A stretch of DNA of 9,951 bases from Roseobacter sp. GTDB lineage: Bacteria > Pseudomonadota > Alphaproteobacteria > Rhodobacterales > Rhodobacteraceae. The translations under genes were made by a program, and so were the position numbers. Location: contig JAGXHB010000232.1 of NCBI GenBank assembly GCA_024636425.1, positions 1 to 9,951 of the forward strand. The letters run 5' to 3'. Of this stretch, positions 1-6,329 are shown piece by piece (position 1 is the stretch's first letter; each line of letters begins with the position of its first letter). Under the pieces are notes generated by a model. It was not told the DNA's origin. It was given only the letters and a program-made list of their open reading frames with translations, and ran no database searches.

Positions 1-542
1 GCTACAAAGAGCGTGCAATCCTGTGCAATGGACTCCCAGCCGGTTGTGTTGGAGACCATGCCCATGAATGAGCCGAGAACATGCGGAACCACAACTTCGG
101 CAGCGGCATAGCTGTAAGTATTAACTGACCTGGTGAAGCCACCGATGCAATTCAGGAACCGCTTGAGTTGGCTCTGAGCGTGGTGGAACCGTCCGGCACT
201 AGCCCACCCGTATGATCCGGCAAAAATCGCCTGATTGCCAAAATCGCTGCGCACCCGTTCCAGTTCTTGAGCAACAAGCGCGTTAGCCTCTTCCCAGCTC
301 ACCCTGACGAAGGGCTCAACGCCTCTTCCTGTTTTGCGCCGACCTTCCAGCCACCCTTGCCGCACCATCGGACACGTGATCCGGGTGGGCCCGTCAATTA
401 CATCAACGATCCCCGGCCCAATGGGCGATGGATCGATATCTTCGCTAAAAGGATGAAGTCCACGCAACCGCCCTTCGACAACTTCAGGTCGGCAAACACC
501 CCAATGGCTGTTTGTCAGCAATGGGCGGTCTGTTTTGTTCAT
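1..542 (-). CDS. Molybdopterin-dependent reductase of the TorA/BisC/DMSO reductase family, N-terminal part (runs off left edge)
   Basis: The reverse strand is open from an ATG at 542 to the window edge, 180 residues without a stop. The protein opens with PLLTNSHWGVCRPEV (residues 7-21), then DPSPIGPGI (37-45), GPTRI.CPMVR (51-61) and GSYGWASAGRFHHAQSQL (109-126), all hallmarks of the TMAO/DMSO/biotin sulfoxide reductase family, which binds bis-MGD molybdenum and reduces S- or N-oxides. Ser115 in GWAS sits where the family's serine molybdenum ligand lies. Only about a quarter of the usual 750-800 residues is present. No Tat leader is possible in this frame: an in-frame TAA lies at 567-569 and the only other ATG, at 557, adds five residues. 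A cytoplasmic BisC-like repair enzyme is therefore more likely than an exported respiratory reductase. The Shine-Dalgarno sequence is weak. Family assignment is firm; substrate is not. Confidence 0.88.
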   Translation of the reverse strand, partial: MNKTDRPLLTNSHWGVCRPEVVEGRLRGLHPFSEDIDPSPIGPGIVDVIDGPTRITCPMVRQGWLEGRRKTGRGVEPFVRVSWEEANALVAQELERVRSDFGNQAIFAGSYGWASAGRFHHAQSQLKRFLNCIGGFTRSVNTYSYAAAEVVVPHVLGSFMGMVSNTTGWESIAQDCTLFV

Positions 543-791
543 TATTTTTACTCGCATCAGTACGCATTATACATCTGTCGATGTGGCTGTTGTCGTACGC
601 TTGTCGTTGCACCTGTGATGGGAAAGCTATGGCGGGGTCGAACTCAAGGGAAGCCTGAAATAAGCCCTGAAAGTCTATCTGATGATTTCAGGAGGCCGGA
701 GCAACCGAAGCGCGGGTGGAAAACTGTCCGCCGCCTTACGCGATGGGCAGATTGCGGTCATCTATCAGCGGCGACAGAGCCCCGACAAAAC
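543..791. other. Non-coding stretch between the molybdoenzyme and the MFS remnant
   Basis: I see no recognisable gene here. Short open stretches exist in several frames but none resembles a known family or has a good ribosome binding site. Given the broken transporter that follows, it may hold decayed coding sequence. Apart from the TATAAT noted on the minus strand I see no regulatory site. Confidence 0.5.
566..571 (-). promoter_or_regulatory. Candidate -10 element for the molybdoenzyme gene
   Basis: A perfect TATAAT on the minus strand lies 23 bases upstream of the ATG at 542. No convincing TTGACA-like -35 sits 16-18 bases further upstream, so this is only a candidate promoter. It would give a very short 5' leader. 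Confidence 0.3.
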
Positions 792-1350
792 TTGTCCTCT
801 GTGGCAATCATTACGATCCTGATCTGCGCAGCGCTGCTGTTCGCAGGCGACGGGTTATTCCAAACCCTTTTACCTATCCGGGTACGGCGAGAGGGCTATT
901 CGACCGCTTTGATTGGCGTTTTGAGCACTGCCTACTCCGGAGGCTTCACCATTGGCTGTTTTGTCTATGGTGCCAAGGGGCTCACCGCCGCTTGCCTTGG
1001 CGGTGGCGCACGAGGCGCTGATGATCCCGATCTTTGCGCTGTGTATTTCCCATGCCAACGACTACGTCCCGAATTCACGCATGATGGAAACCAGCGGCGG
1101 ACGGTTGCTGGCGTTTAGCATTGGGGCAACCATCGGGGCGCTCACCGCGTCGTTTCTTATGAGGGGAAGCAACGCTGGGGGCTTGTTTTTGTTCATTGGT
1201 GTGGTGCTGTTCGCGCTGGGGGTATTAGCGGTCTTCAGGTTGATCATCGACGCCGGCGTGCGCCGCACAAGCAAAGTGCATTTCGCGCCCTCGCCGGCAT
1301 CGCCTGCGGTGTTCCCGCTGGAAGCGGATCACGAAGACCCGCGGTCTTGA
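792..1350 (+). pseudogene. MFS transporter remnant (YcaD-like): middle deleted and frame shifted
   Basis: Two pieces of one major facilitator superfamily permease are joined out of frame. From about 792 (TTG) or 801 (GTG), one frame encodes a typical first helix and loop, with LLFAGDGLFQTLLPIR and GVLSTAYSGGFTIGCF, up to about 975. A second frame then continues from about 985 with LALAVAHEALMIPIFALC, followed by SHANDYVP, GATIGALTASFLM and further hydrophobic segments, ending at the TGA at 1348-1350. These match the N-terminal roughly 60 and C-terminal roughly 115 residues of a transporter normally near 400 residues. The intervening eight or so helices are absent, which points to an internal deletion with frame change near 970-990. 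The product cannot be a working transporter. The exact junction and the original start cannot be fixed without a homologue alignment. Confidence 0.75.
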
Positions 1351-1568
1351 TCGCCTGATTGTGCTTGGCTGCAAGGTCTGAGGCAGTCGGCAGCGTAACG
1401 GACCCCGTTCAACCTGGGCCTGCCCATCCGAGATCAACGCAGTCCGTGCACAAATTTACGGTGCCCGCATATCTGTTGATACGGAGAGGAAGCAGCACTA
1501 GCGTCGCCCTATGCTAACACCTCTGAATCTTTCTGAATTGGACTCGGAATCAGGAAAAATCAAAACAG

Positions 1569-1597
1569 TTGTCAGAATACATCCCGTTACCTAACGT
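1569..1597 (+). promoter_or_regulatory. Candidate promoter for the sugar dehydrogenase/cytochrome unit
   Basis: TTGTCA at 1569-1574 and TAACGT at 1592-1597 are separated by 17 bases, the preferred spacing. The -35 box matches TTGACA at five of six positions; the -10 box is weaker. It would give a 5' leader of about 75 bases containing the palindrome at 1609-1623. This is a by-eye prediction. Confidence 0.3.
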
Positions 1598-1608
1598 AAA
1601 CGAGTATG

Positions 1609-1623
1609 GCCCAGCTGCTGGGC
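1609..1623. repeat. Perfect 15-base palindrome in the leader of the dehydrogenase gene
   Basis: GCCCAGC-T-GCTGGGC is a perfect 7-1-7 inverted repeat lying just after the candidate promoter and 54 bases before the start codon. Symmetry and position would suit an operator for a dimeric repressor. The one-base spacer makes it a poor RNA hairpin unless a couple of inner pairs stay open. No known regulator consensus was matched. Confidence 0.35.
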
Positions 1624-1677
1624 GGTATCGGATCGACACTCCGCAAAAATAAACGTTTTCGAACTGGGAGAGAAGTG

Positions 1678-2985
1678 ATGTTATCTACCAATTCCTTTTT
1701 AGGGAGGCTCGCCCTAAGCACCTGCTTAGCATTTGGGACCGTCTCCGCTGCCACTGCGTTAGAAATCAATCTTGAACCCTATGTTACAGGTCTGAATGCG
1801 CCTCTGGCGATGGTGCAACCTGCGGGGGACGACCGCAAATTCGTGATCGAACAATTTGGTCGCGTGAAGATCATCGACAAGGACGGCAACCTGCTGCCCA
1901 CCCCGTTTCTGGATATCCGAAACAAGATTGTGACGCAGTTTCATGACTTCGACGAACGTGGCTTGCTCGGATTGACCTTTCACCCCGACTTCGCAACCAA
2001 CGGCAAATTCTATGTAGCCTATTCCGCGAACACCAACTTCCAGGGTGACTTGGGCAAGATGTTCTGGTGGGATCACACGAACACCGTTGAAGAATACACC
2101 GTCTCCGCAGACGATCCCAATGTCGCGGACCGCAAATCGGGGCGGACCATCACCGAGATCGACTGGCCGCAGTTCAACCACAATGGCCATTGGATCGGAT
2201 TTGGTCCCGACAAGATGCTCTATATCTCAACCGGTGACGGTGGATATGCCAATGACTGGGGTATCGGTCACAACGTGACGGAAGGCAACGGGCAGGATCT
2301 GTCGGTTCTGCACGGCAAGATGCTACGGATTGACGTCAACACGCCAGCCGATGGCAACAACTATTCAATTCCGGCTGATAACCCGTTCGTCGATAATGAC
2401 GAAGCTGCGCCAGAAATCTGGGCGTATGGCTTGCGCAACCCATGGCGCTGTTCATTCGACACCTCCGACGGGCGTCTTTTCTGCGGCGACGTACAACAGA
2501 ACAGCTACGAAGAGCAGGACATTATCGTAAAGGGCGGCAACTATGGCTGGCGCCGCAAAGAAGGGTCGAAGTGCTTTGACTTTGAGGCGCCAGATAACCA
2601 CCCTGCGACCTGCGATGAAGAAGGCTTGACCGATCCGATCATCGAATACGCAAACTGCACTGCGCAACCCAACGGTTGTAATGGCATCTCGAACACCGGT
2701 GGATATGTCTACCGTGGCGCTAATGCCGATTGGCAGGGAAAGTATATCTTTGGTGATTGGTCCAAGAGCTTTGCCGCAATGGACGGTCAGATCTTTATCG
2801 GCACAGAAGCAGATGACGGTACATGGTCGATGGAAGTTGCTACGGTTGCGAATATGGATGGTAACACGCCATATATCCTAGCCTTTGCGCAGGATGCTGA
2901 CGGCGAGGTTTACGCGTTGACGTCAATCACAACTGGCCCGAATGGCACGCTAGACACGATCTACAAGATCGTTCCAGCGAACTGA
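1678..2985 (+). CDS. Exported PQQ-dependent sugar dehydrogenase (glucose/sorbosone dehydrogenase family)
   Basis: This 435-residue protein belongs to the six-bladed beta-propeller family of soluble aldose and sorbosone dehydrogenases, which oxidise sugars or related alcohols in the periplasm with PQQ. Family marks in order are GLNAPLAM (38-45), FDERGLLGLTFHPDF (91-105), the His-bearing NHNGH (167-171), STGDGG (184-189), GLRNPWR (251-257), EEQDIIVKGGNYGWR (278-292) and GGYVYRG (341-347). In the family the His in the NHxG region acts as base and the Arg of GLRNPWR contacts PQQ. Residues 1-27 form a signal peptide ending in ATA, with likely cleavage before LEINL. The start at 1678 is preferred to an in-frame ATG at 1606 because GGGAG lies 7 bases upstream and the signal peptide begins there. 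Six cysteines from 258 to 334 may form disulfides. The substrate cannot be told. The diheme cytochrome downstream is its probable electron acceptor. Confidence 0.85.
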   Translation: MLSTNSFLGRLALSTCLAFGTVSAATALEINLEPYVTGLNAPLAMVQPAGDDRKFVIEQFGRVKIIDKDGNLLPTPFLDIRNKIVTQFHDFDERGLLGLTFHPDFATNGKFYVAYSANTNFQGDLGKMFWWDHTNTVEEYTVSADDPNVADRKSGRTITEIDWPQFNHNGHWIGFGPDKMLYISTGDGGYANDWGIGHNVTEGNGQDLSVLHGKMLRIDVNTPADGNNYSIPADNPFVDNDEAAPEIWAYGLRNPWRCSFDTSDGRLFCGDVQQNSYEEQDIIVKGGNYGWRRKEGSKCFDFEAPDNHPATCDEEGLTDPIIEYANCTAQPNGCNGISNTGGYVYRGANADWQGKYIFGDWSKSFAAMDGQIFIGTEADDGTWSMEVATVANMDGNTPYILAFAQDADGEVYALTSITTGPNGTLDTIYKIVPAN

Positions 2986-3004
2986 GGCACCCCAGAGGGT
3001 TCTA

Positions 3005-3035
3005 AAGTCCCGCTGGTATTTGGCCAGCGGGACTT
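3005..3035 (+). terminator. Strong hairpin between dehydrogenase and cytochrome genes
   Basis: AAGTCCCGCTGG (3005-3016) and its exact complement CCAGCGGGACTT (3024-3035) form a perfect 12-bp stem with a 7-base loop, 20 bases after the dehydrogenase stop. The bases that follow are C-rich with no run of T, so it is not a classical intrinsic terminator. It may partly terminate, or protect the 3' end of the upstream message, setting a different level for the cytochrome. Confidence 0.6.
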
Positions 3036-3079
3036 GCCCCTCAAACGACCTAACTGCCACTATCAACACAGGAGCGATC

Positions 3080-3850
3080 ATGCTCAAGTCTCTGTATATG
3101 TTTACAATTGCAGTTGTTGCGTCACTGCTCGTCGCTCCCGCATTTGCGCAGGATGCGACCGCGGGCGAAAAGACCTTTAAGAAATGTGTTGCCTGTCACG
3201 CTATCGGCGAAGGTGCCAAGAACAAGGTCGGGCCGGTCCTAACCGATGTCATTGGACGCCAAGCGGGCACGGGCGAAGGGTACCAGTATGGCAAAGACAT
3301 GGTCTTGGCCGGGGAGAAAGGCCTAATGTGGACGCAAGAGTTACTGGCAGAATATCTGGAAGACCCCAAACAATTCTTGCGTGACTATTTGGAAGATAGC
3401 GGTGCCAATTCAAAAATGTCATTCAAGCTGAAAGATGACAAGGAGCGCACCGACGTTGCTGCGTATTTGGCATCACAAGGCCCGGACGCAGACGCCAGCA
3501 CCCAGCCAACCGCTGACCAGGCCCAAGCAAATGAGGCAGAGGCCGAGACCCCCGAAATGTCGGTGGAGGACGTCATCGCGGCCCAAGAATTTAGTGAAGC
3601 GTACCTGACTGACCCGAAAAATATCGAAGCGGGCAAGGAATTCTGGTACGCTCAATGCACCCATTGCCATGGCTTCAAAGCCTATCCGGGCAAGGCACCA
3701 AAGTTGAAACCAGCCAAGTATAAGCCCGAATTTGTGTTTAAGCGGGTCTACAAAGGGTTCAAGAAAATGCCCGCGTGGCGCGACACCTATACCGTCGAAG
3801 AAATCCGGCAAATCGTGAGCTACGTGAAAGCGCCGGGGTTCTCCCCGTAA
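3080..3850 (+). CDS. Exported diheme c-type cytochrome, probable electron acceptor of the dehydrogenase
   Basis: The 256-residue product starts with a signal peptide (1-24, ending APAFAQ) and has two haem-binding sites, CVACH at 36-40 and CTHCH at 193-197. The first domain (about 25-134) resembles class I cytochromes c/c2: GPVLTDVIGRQAG follows the haem site and SKMSF (Met113) offers the distal ligand. A linker of about 25 residues rich in Ala, Gln, Glu and Pro (135-160) joins a shorter second domain (about 161-256), where KKMPAW (Met230) is the likely distal ligand. The start at 3080 has AGGAG 5 bases upstream; the longer frame from 3020 begins inside the hairpin and lacks a leader. It follows the sugar dehydrogenase by 94 bases on the same strand, so it most likely carries electrons from that enzyme to the respiratory chain. 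Partnership is inferred from position. It ends 18 bases from the oppositely oriented DedA gene. Confidence 0.88.
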   Translation: MLKSLYMFTIAVVASLLVAPAFAQDATAGEKTFKKCVACHAIGEGAKNKVGPVLTDVIGRQAGTGEGYQYGKDMVLAGEKGLMWTQELLAEYLEDPKQFLRDYLEDSGANSKMSFKLKDDKERTDVAAYLASQGPDADASTQPTADQAQANEAEAETPEMSVEDVIAAQEFSEAYLTDPKNIEAGKEFWYAQCTHCHGFKAYPGKAPKLKPAKYKPEFVFKRVYKGFKKMPAWRDTYTVEEIRQIVSYVKAPGFSP

Positions 3851-3868
3851 CTGGCAAATTCAAAACCG

Positions 3869-4510
3869 TCAGTTCTCGGGTCGTGCGGTCACCAAAAAGG
3901 GCCGCACGACAAACCACAAAAAGACCGGAGCAAGCGCGCTCAACACCATAGTCAGCAATACATTGTCAGATCCAAGATATCCCGCCGTCGCGAATACGAA
4001 GCCTAAAGGGACTGCCCCGCAGGCCAGCGCTGCGATATAACGCGCAAAAGGCATAGCGGTAAGCCCAGCCAGAAACGAGATCGTTTCCGGCAATACCGGC
4101 AACCAGCGCGAACCTGCCACCATCCAGCCGCCGTAACTGTCGAATAACAGCCGTGCCTGCGCAAACCCTTTGGCCCCGGCCAGACGACGCGCGGCATTGG
4201 GCCCGATCAACCGGCAACCACCATACCCGACGAGCCCTGCCAAGATCGACCCTGATGCCGCATATATTCCGCCGACAAAAGGCCCATAGACGATACCAAG
4301 CGCGGCCATCACCGCAGATGACGGTACTGGCAGGACGATGTCGGCGACAATCAGAGCGATACCCACCAACCAAGCCCAGGTCCCAAATCCGCGCACCCAT
4401 TCGACAGCACCTGCTTGAGACAGGTTAGCTTCTATCTCGCGGCCCCAGATTAAGAACGGTAAGACTGAAACGCCCACGAGGAACAGAACGAAAAGCAACA
4501 GCCGTATCAT
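3869..4510 (-). CDS. DedA/VTT-family (SNARE-associated, TVP38/TMEM64-like) membrane protein
   Basis: This 213-residue protein is very hydrophobic, with about five or six membrane segments (near 2-22, 45-60, 66-100, 126-150, 155-178, 183-203). The VTT-domain pattern is visible: LPVPSSAVMAALGIVYGPF (60-78) as the first re-entrant element, a Gly-rich helix to LIG (101-103), then GSRWLPVLPETISFLAGLTAMPF, with a conserved Arg (135) and Pro pair, followed by YIAALACGAVPLGFVFATAGY. Family members act in membrane homeostasis and include flippases or scramblases for lipids and undecaprenyl phosphate. The gene begins 6 bases after eboB on the same strand and is probably cotranscribed with eboA-eboB, which raises the idea that it handles a lipid-linked ebo product. 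It is not one of the six ebo genes I know, so it could simply be a neighbour. The Shine-Dalgarno sequence is poor, in line with coupling to eboB. Confidence 0.82.
   Translation of the reverse strand: MIRLLLFVLFLVGVSVLPFLIWGREIEANLSQAGAVEWVRGFGTWAWLVGIALIVADIVLPVPSSAVMAALGIVYGPFVGGIYAASGSILAGLVGYGGCRLIGPNAARRLAGAKGFAQARLLFDSYGGWMVAGSRWLPVLPETISFLAGLTAMPFARYIAALACGAVPLGFVFATAGYLGSDNVLLTMVLSALAPVFLWFVVRPFLVTARPEN
3880..3910. terminator. Hairpin at the convergent end of the cytochrome and DedA-family genes
   Basis: GTCGTGCGG (3880-3888) and CCGCACGAC (3902-3910) pair perfectly, and a G-T plus a C-G pair extend the stem to 11 with a 9-base loop. It lies 30 bases past the cytochrome stop and inside the last codons of the opposing gene. 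Neither strand has a proper T tract directly after it (minus strand: GGTTTTG about 15 bases on), so termination in either direction is only a possibility. Confidence 0.35.
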
Positions 4511-4516
4511 GCGCGG

Positions 4517-5440
4517 CTATTCAATCAACATCTGCCCGGCACGCCGCTCGCCGGGGGCTTCGATCTTGGGATCACGCCCTCCCCGCAGAATAGAATTCCC
4601 TTCATAGACGGTGCGCTGATCGATTGGAGGCGGATTGAGCCAGTCTTGCTCGTTCATCTGACCGGACTGGCCATAGGCATCCAGCGCGTTCTGATAGCAG
4701 ACTTTGTGAACAGTTTCGGGCGGAATACCGCTTTGGAGCGCCAGCTGTGCAGTTTTGGCGACCCCAAGACAGTCCGAGATGCCCCAGTCGCAGGCGCTGT
4801 CTACGATAATCCGTTCGCCACCATATTGCTTAAGAAGTTCAACCATGCGGACGTTGCCCATCTTGGTGGATGGATAAATCGAAAACCCGGCCCAATACCC
4901 GCGTTGCAAGGCTTCGGCGACGGTTTCTTCATTATTGTGGTCAATGATCACCATTGATGGGTCTAGGCCCATCTCTTCGCACACATCCATTGATCGTGAC
5001 GTTCCGCGTTTTTTGTCACGATGCGGAGTGTGAACCATGACGGGAAGGTTCAGCTCCTTGGCAAGGGCCAGTTGCAGCCGGAAATACTTGTCCTCAAGGG
5101 CTGTCTGTTCGTCATATCCGATCTCGCCAATGGCGACGACGCCTTCCTTCAGGGCAAAGCGTGGCAGCCATTCCATCACACCTTCGGCGAGCTCTTCGTT
5201 GTTGGCTTCCTTTGAGTTCAGCCCGACGGTGCAGTAGTGGCGGATGCCAAACTGACTGGCGCGAAAACGTTCCCAGCCGACGATGGACGACAGGTAATCC
5301 ACATAGGTGCCGACATAGGTCCGTGGCTGTCCGACCCAAAAGGCGGGTTCGATCAGGGCGACGACGCCAGCAGCGGCCATCGCTTCATAGTCATCAGTCG
5401 TCCTGCTAATCATATGAGCATGGGGATCGATAAACATCAT
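4517..5440 (-). CDS. eboB: EboB, TatD-like metal-dependent hydrolase of the ebo cluster
   Basis: A 307-residue TIM-barrel hydrolase of the TatD/amidohydrolase superfamily. The metal ligands are all in place: H7 and H9 in PHAHM, E106 in GEIGYDE, H137 in VHTPH, H168 in IDHNNEE and D214 in IVDSACDWG. IEPAFWVGQPRT (30-41) and TVGLNSKEAN (71-80) fit the EboB group rather than TatD nucleases, as I recall them. The reaction is unknown; a hydrolysis acting on the ebo product or precursor is assumed. Residues from about 267 extend past the usual barrel end (GNSILRGG near 281-288). The ATG at 5440 overlaps the eboA stop (ATGATG, with the TGA at 5437-5439) and has a strong GAGGAGG 7 bases upstream; a second ATG follows directly. 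Tight coupling to eboA supports a joint role. Confidence 0.87.
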   Translation of the reverse strand: MMFIDPHAHMISRTTDDYEAMAAAGVVALIEPAFWVGQPRTYVGTYVDYLSSIVGWERFRASQFGIRHYCTVGLNSKEANNEELAEGVMEWLPRFALKEGVVAIGEIGYDEQTALEDKYFRLQLALAKELNLPVMVHTPHRDKKRGTSRSMDVCEEMGLDPSMVIIDHNNEETVAEALQRGYWAGFSIYPSTKMGNVRMVELLKQYGGERIIVDSACDWGISDCLGVAKTAQLALQSGIPPETVHKVCYQNALDAYGQSGQMNEQDWLNPPPIDQRTVYEGNSILRGGRDPKIEAPGERRAGQMLIE

Positions 5441-6180
5441 AGCAAACCCTCCTCAGTCAGGTGCCCTTTGCCTATGGCGTCGGCCAGCTTGTCGCGTATT
5501 GCTGGGTCGTCTGCGAAGGGGCGCACCGGGATCCATAATTCTTCGGTCACCGCGCGCCCTGCGGCCCATCGTTCCTCAGCATAGTCCACCAAGATCCGCG
5601 CCAGTTCGAGGTTGGCCCGTTCGCGGAGCCCAAGGATGGGGGATAACTCACTTCCGACGAACAAAGCCTTGAGGATCATGTGGTTCCACCGGTGATCGTC
5701 GAAATGATCTTGGGGAAATGGATTGTGGTGGGCGATTGCCTCAAAGACCGCGCGGATATTTGACCGCAGCCCTTCGCCGACTTCGAAATCCAACGCTTCG
5801 GGTTCGGGGTACAACGGAAGCCCCCGATAAAGGGCGATCATCTCGGCGACATCGGACGTGCGGCGTAAATCCTTGAATCGTTCTGCGAAGGGACGGTTCG
5901 ACGTCGCCGTCAGCAAGGCCAGAACGCGTGCGGCACCGTCGACGCTCCAACCGCTTGGGCTCCAGCCTGCCCTAGCGGCATTAGCATTGGCCAAATCTGC
6001 GGCATTCAGCACTAGATCCGCTTTGCCAAGCTTGCGCGGCGCCAGTCCCAGAAAAATATAGAGATCCCGATCAGGGGCGCCCTGCGCCAATCCTTCAAGC
6101 GATTGGGTCAGCCAATCCGCATGTTGGGGCACCTGCGCTACGATCCAGTTGCTAAGAAGCCGTGCTGCCGTTTCGGTCAT
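5437..6180 (-). CDS. eboA: EboA family protein
   Basis: A 247-residue soluble protein with no signal peptide or membrane segment. It matches the EboA family in its conserved stretches: GWSVDGAARVLALL (77-90), EMIALYRGLPLYPEPE (113-128), EGLRSNIRAVFEAIAHHNP (136-154), WNHMILKALFVG (165-176) and YAEERWAAGRAV (200-211). The family is named only by its genes' membership in the ebo cluster. Its biochemical role is not known to me and no catalytic motif is evident; it looks largely helical. The ATG at 6180 is preceded by AGGGGG at a short spacing (4 bases). It is the first gene of the eboA-eboB-DedA block and is divergent from eboF across 149 bases, so its promoter should lie at 6181-6329. Confidence 0.87.
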   Translation of the reverse strand: MTETAARLLSNWIVAQVPQHADWLTQSLEGLAQGAPDRDLYIFLGLAPRKLGKADLVLNAADLANANAARAGWSPSGWSVDGAARVLALLTATSNRPFAERFKDLRRTSDVAEMIALYRGLPLYPEPEALDFEVGEGLRSNIRAVFEAIAHHNPFPQDHFDDHRWNHMILKALFVGSELSPILGLRERANLELARILVDYAEERWAAGRAVTEELWIPVRPFADDPAIRDKLADAIGKGHLTEEGLL

Positions 6181-6329
6181 CGATCCCCCTAGTCTACCCT
6201 AACGTCAAGTTATACGAGTCACACGGCATCGCACCAGCCGGAAAGTGGATTTGGCCCTGATACTATGTTTTAACTCGCCCCCTCAGGGATCATCTGGACA
6301 TCTCGTCGGCTGCCCGCCAATGTAGCAAA
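6181..6329. promoter_or_regulatory. Divergent promoter region of eboA and eboF
   Basis: These 149 bases separate the starts of eboA (leftward) and eboF (rightward), so both promoters are expected here. I see AT-rich patches (TATAAC-like on the minus strand near 6210; TACTATGTTTTAA near 6261-6273) but no pair of hexamers with proper spacing, and no clear operator palindrome. The placement is inferred from gene orientation, not from a matched consensus. Confidence 0.4.

Larger units (their letters stand above)
1351..1677. other. Intergenic region of about 330 bases upstream of the sugar dehydrogenase
   Basis: No coding sequence with recognisable homology is seen on either strand; the minus-strand open frame at 1225-1437 overlaps the MFS remnant and resembles nothing I know. 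The last 110 bases hold a candidate sigma-70-like promoter (1569-1597), a perfect palindrome (1609-1623) and the ribosome binding site of the next gene. No tRNA, repeat array or insertion-sequence end was recognised. Confidence 0.5.

Noticed and set aside
716..780. A short frame reading LSAALRDGQIAVIYQ, faintly like the start of an EAL domain
   Set aside because: Only about 15 residues resemble the pattern, with no continuation; too short to support a gene remnant.
1225..1437. Minus-strand open frame of 70 codons across the end of the MFS remnant
   Set aside because: Arg-rich, with no ribosome binding site and no recognisable motif; looks like a shadow of GC-rich sequence.
1606..1677. Upstream ATG that lengthens the sugar dehydrogenase by 24 residues
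   Set aside because: It lacks a ribosome binding site and would put a charged stretch before the signal peptide. The ATG at 1678 has GGGAG at good spacing.
3020..3079. Upstream start that lengthens the cytochrome by 20 residues
   Set aside because: It begins in the loop of the hairpin with no ribosome binding site, whereas 3080 has AGGAG and begins a clean signal peptide.
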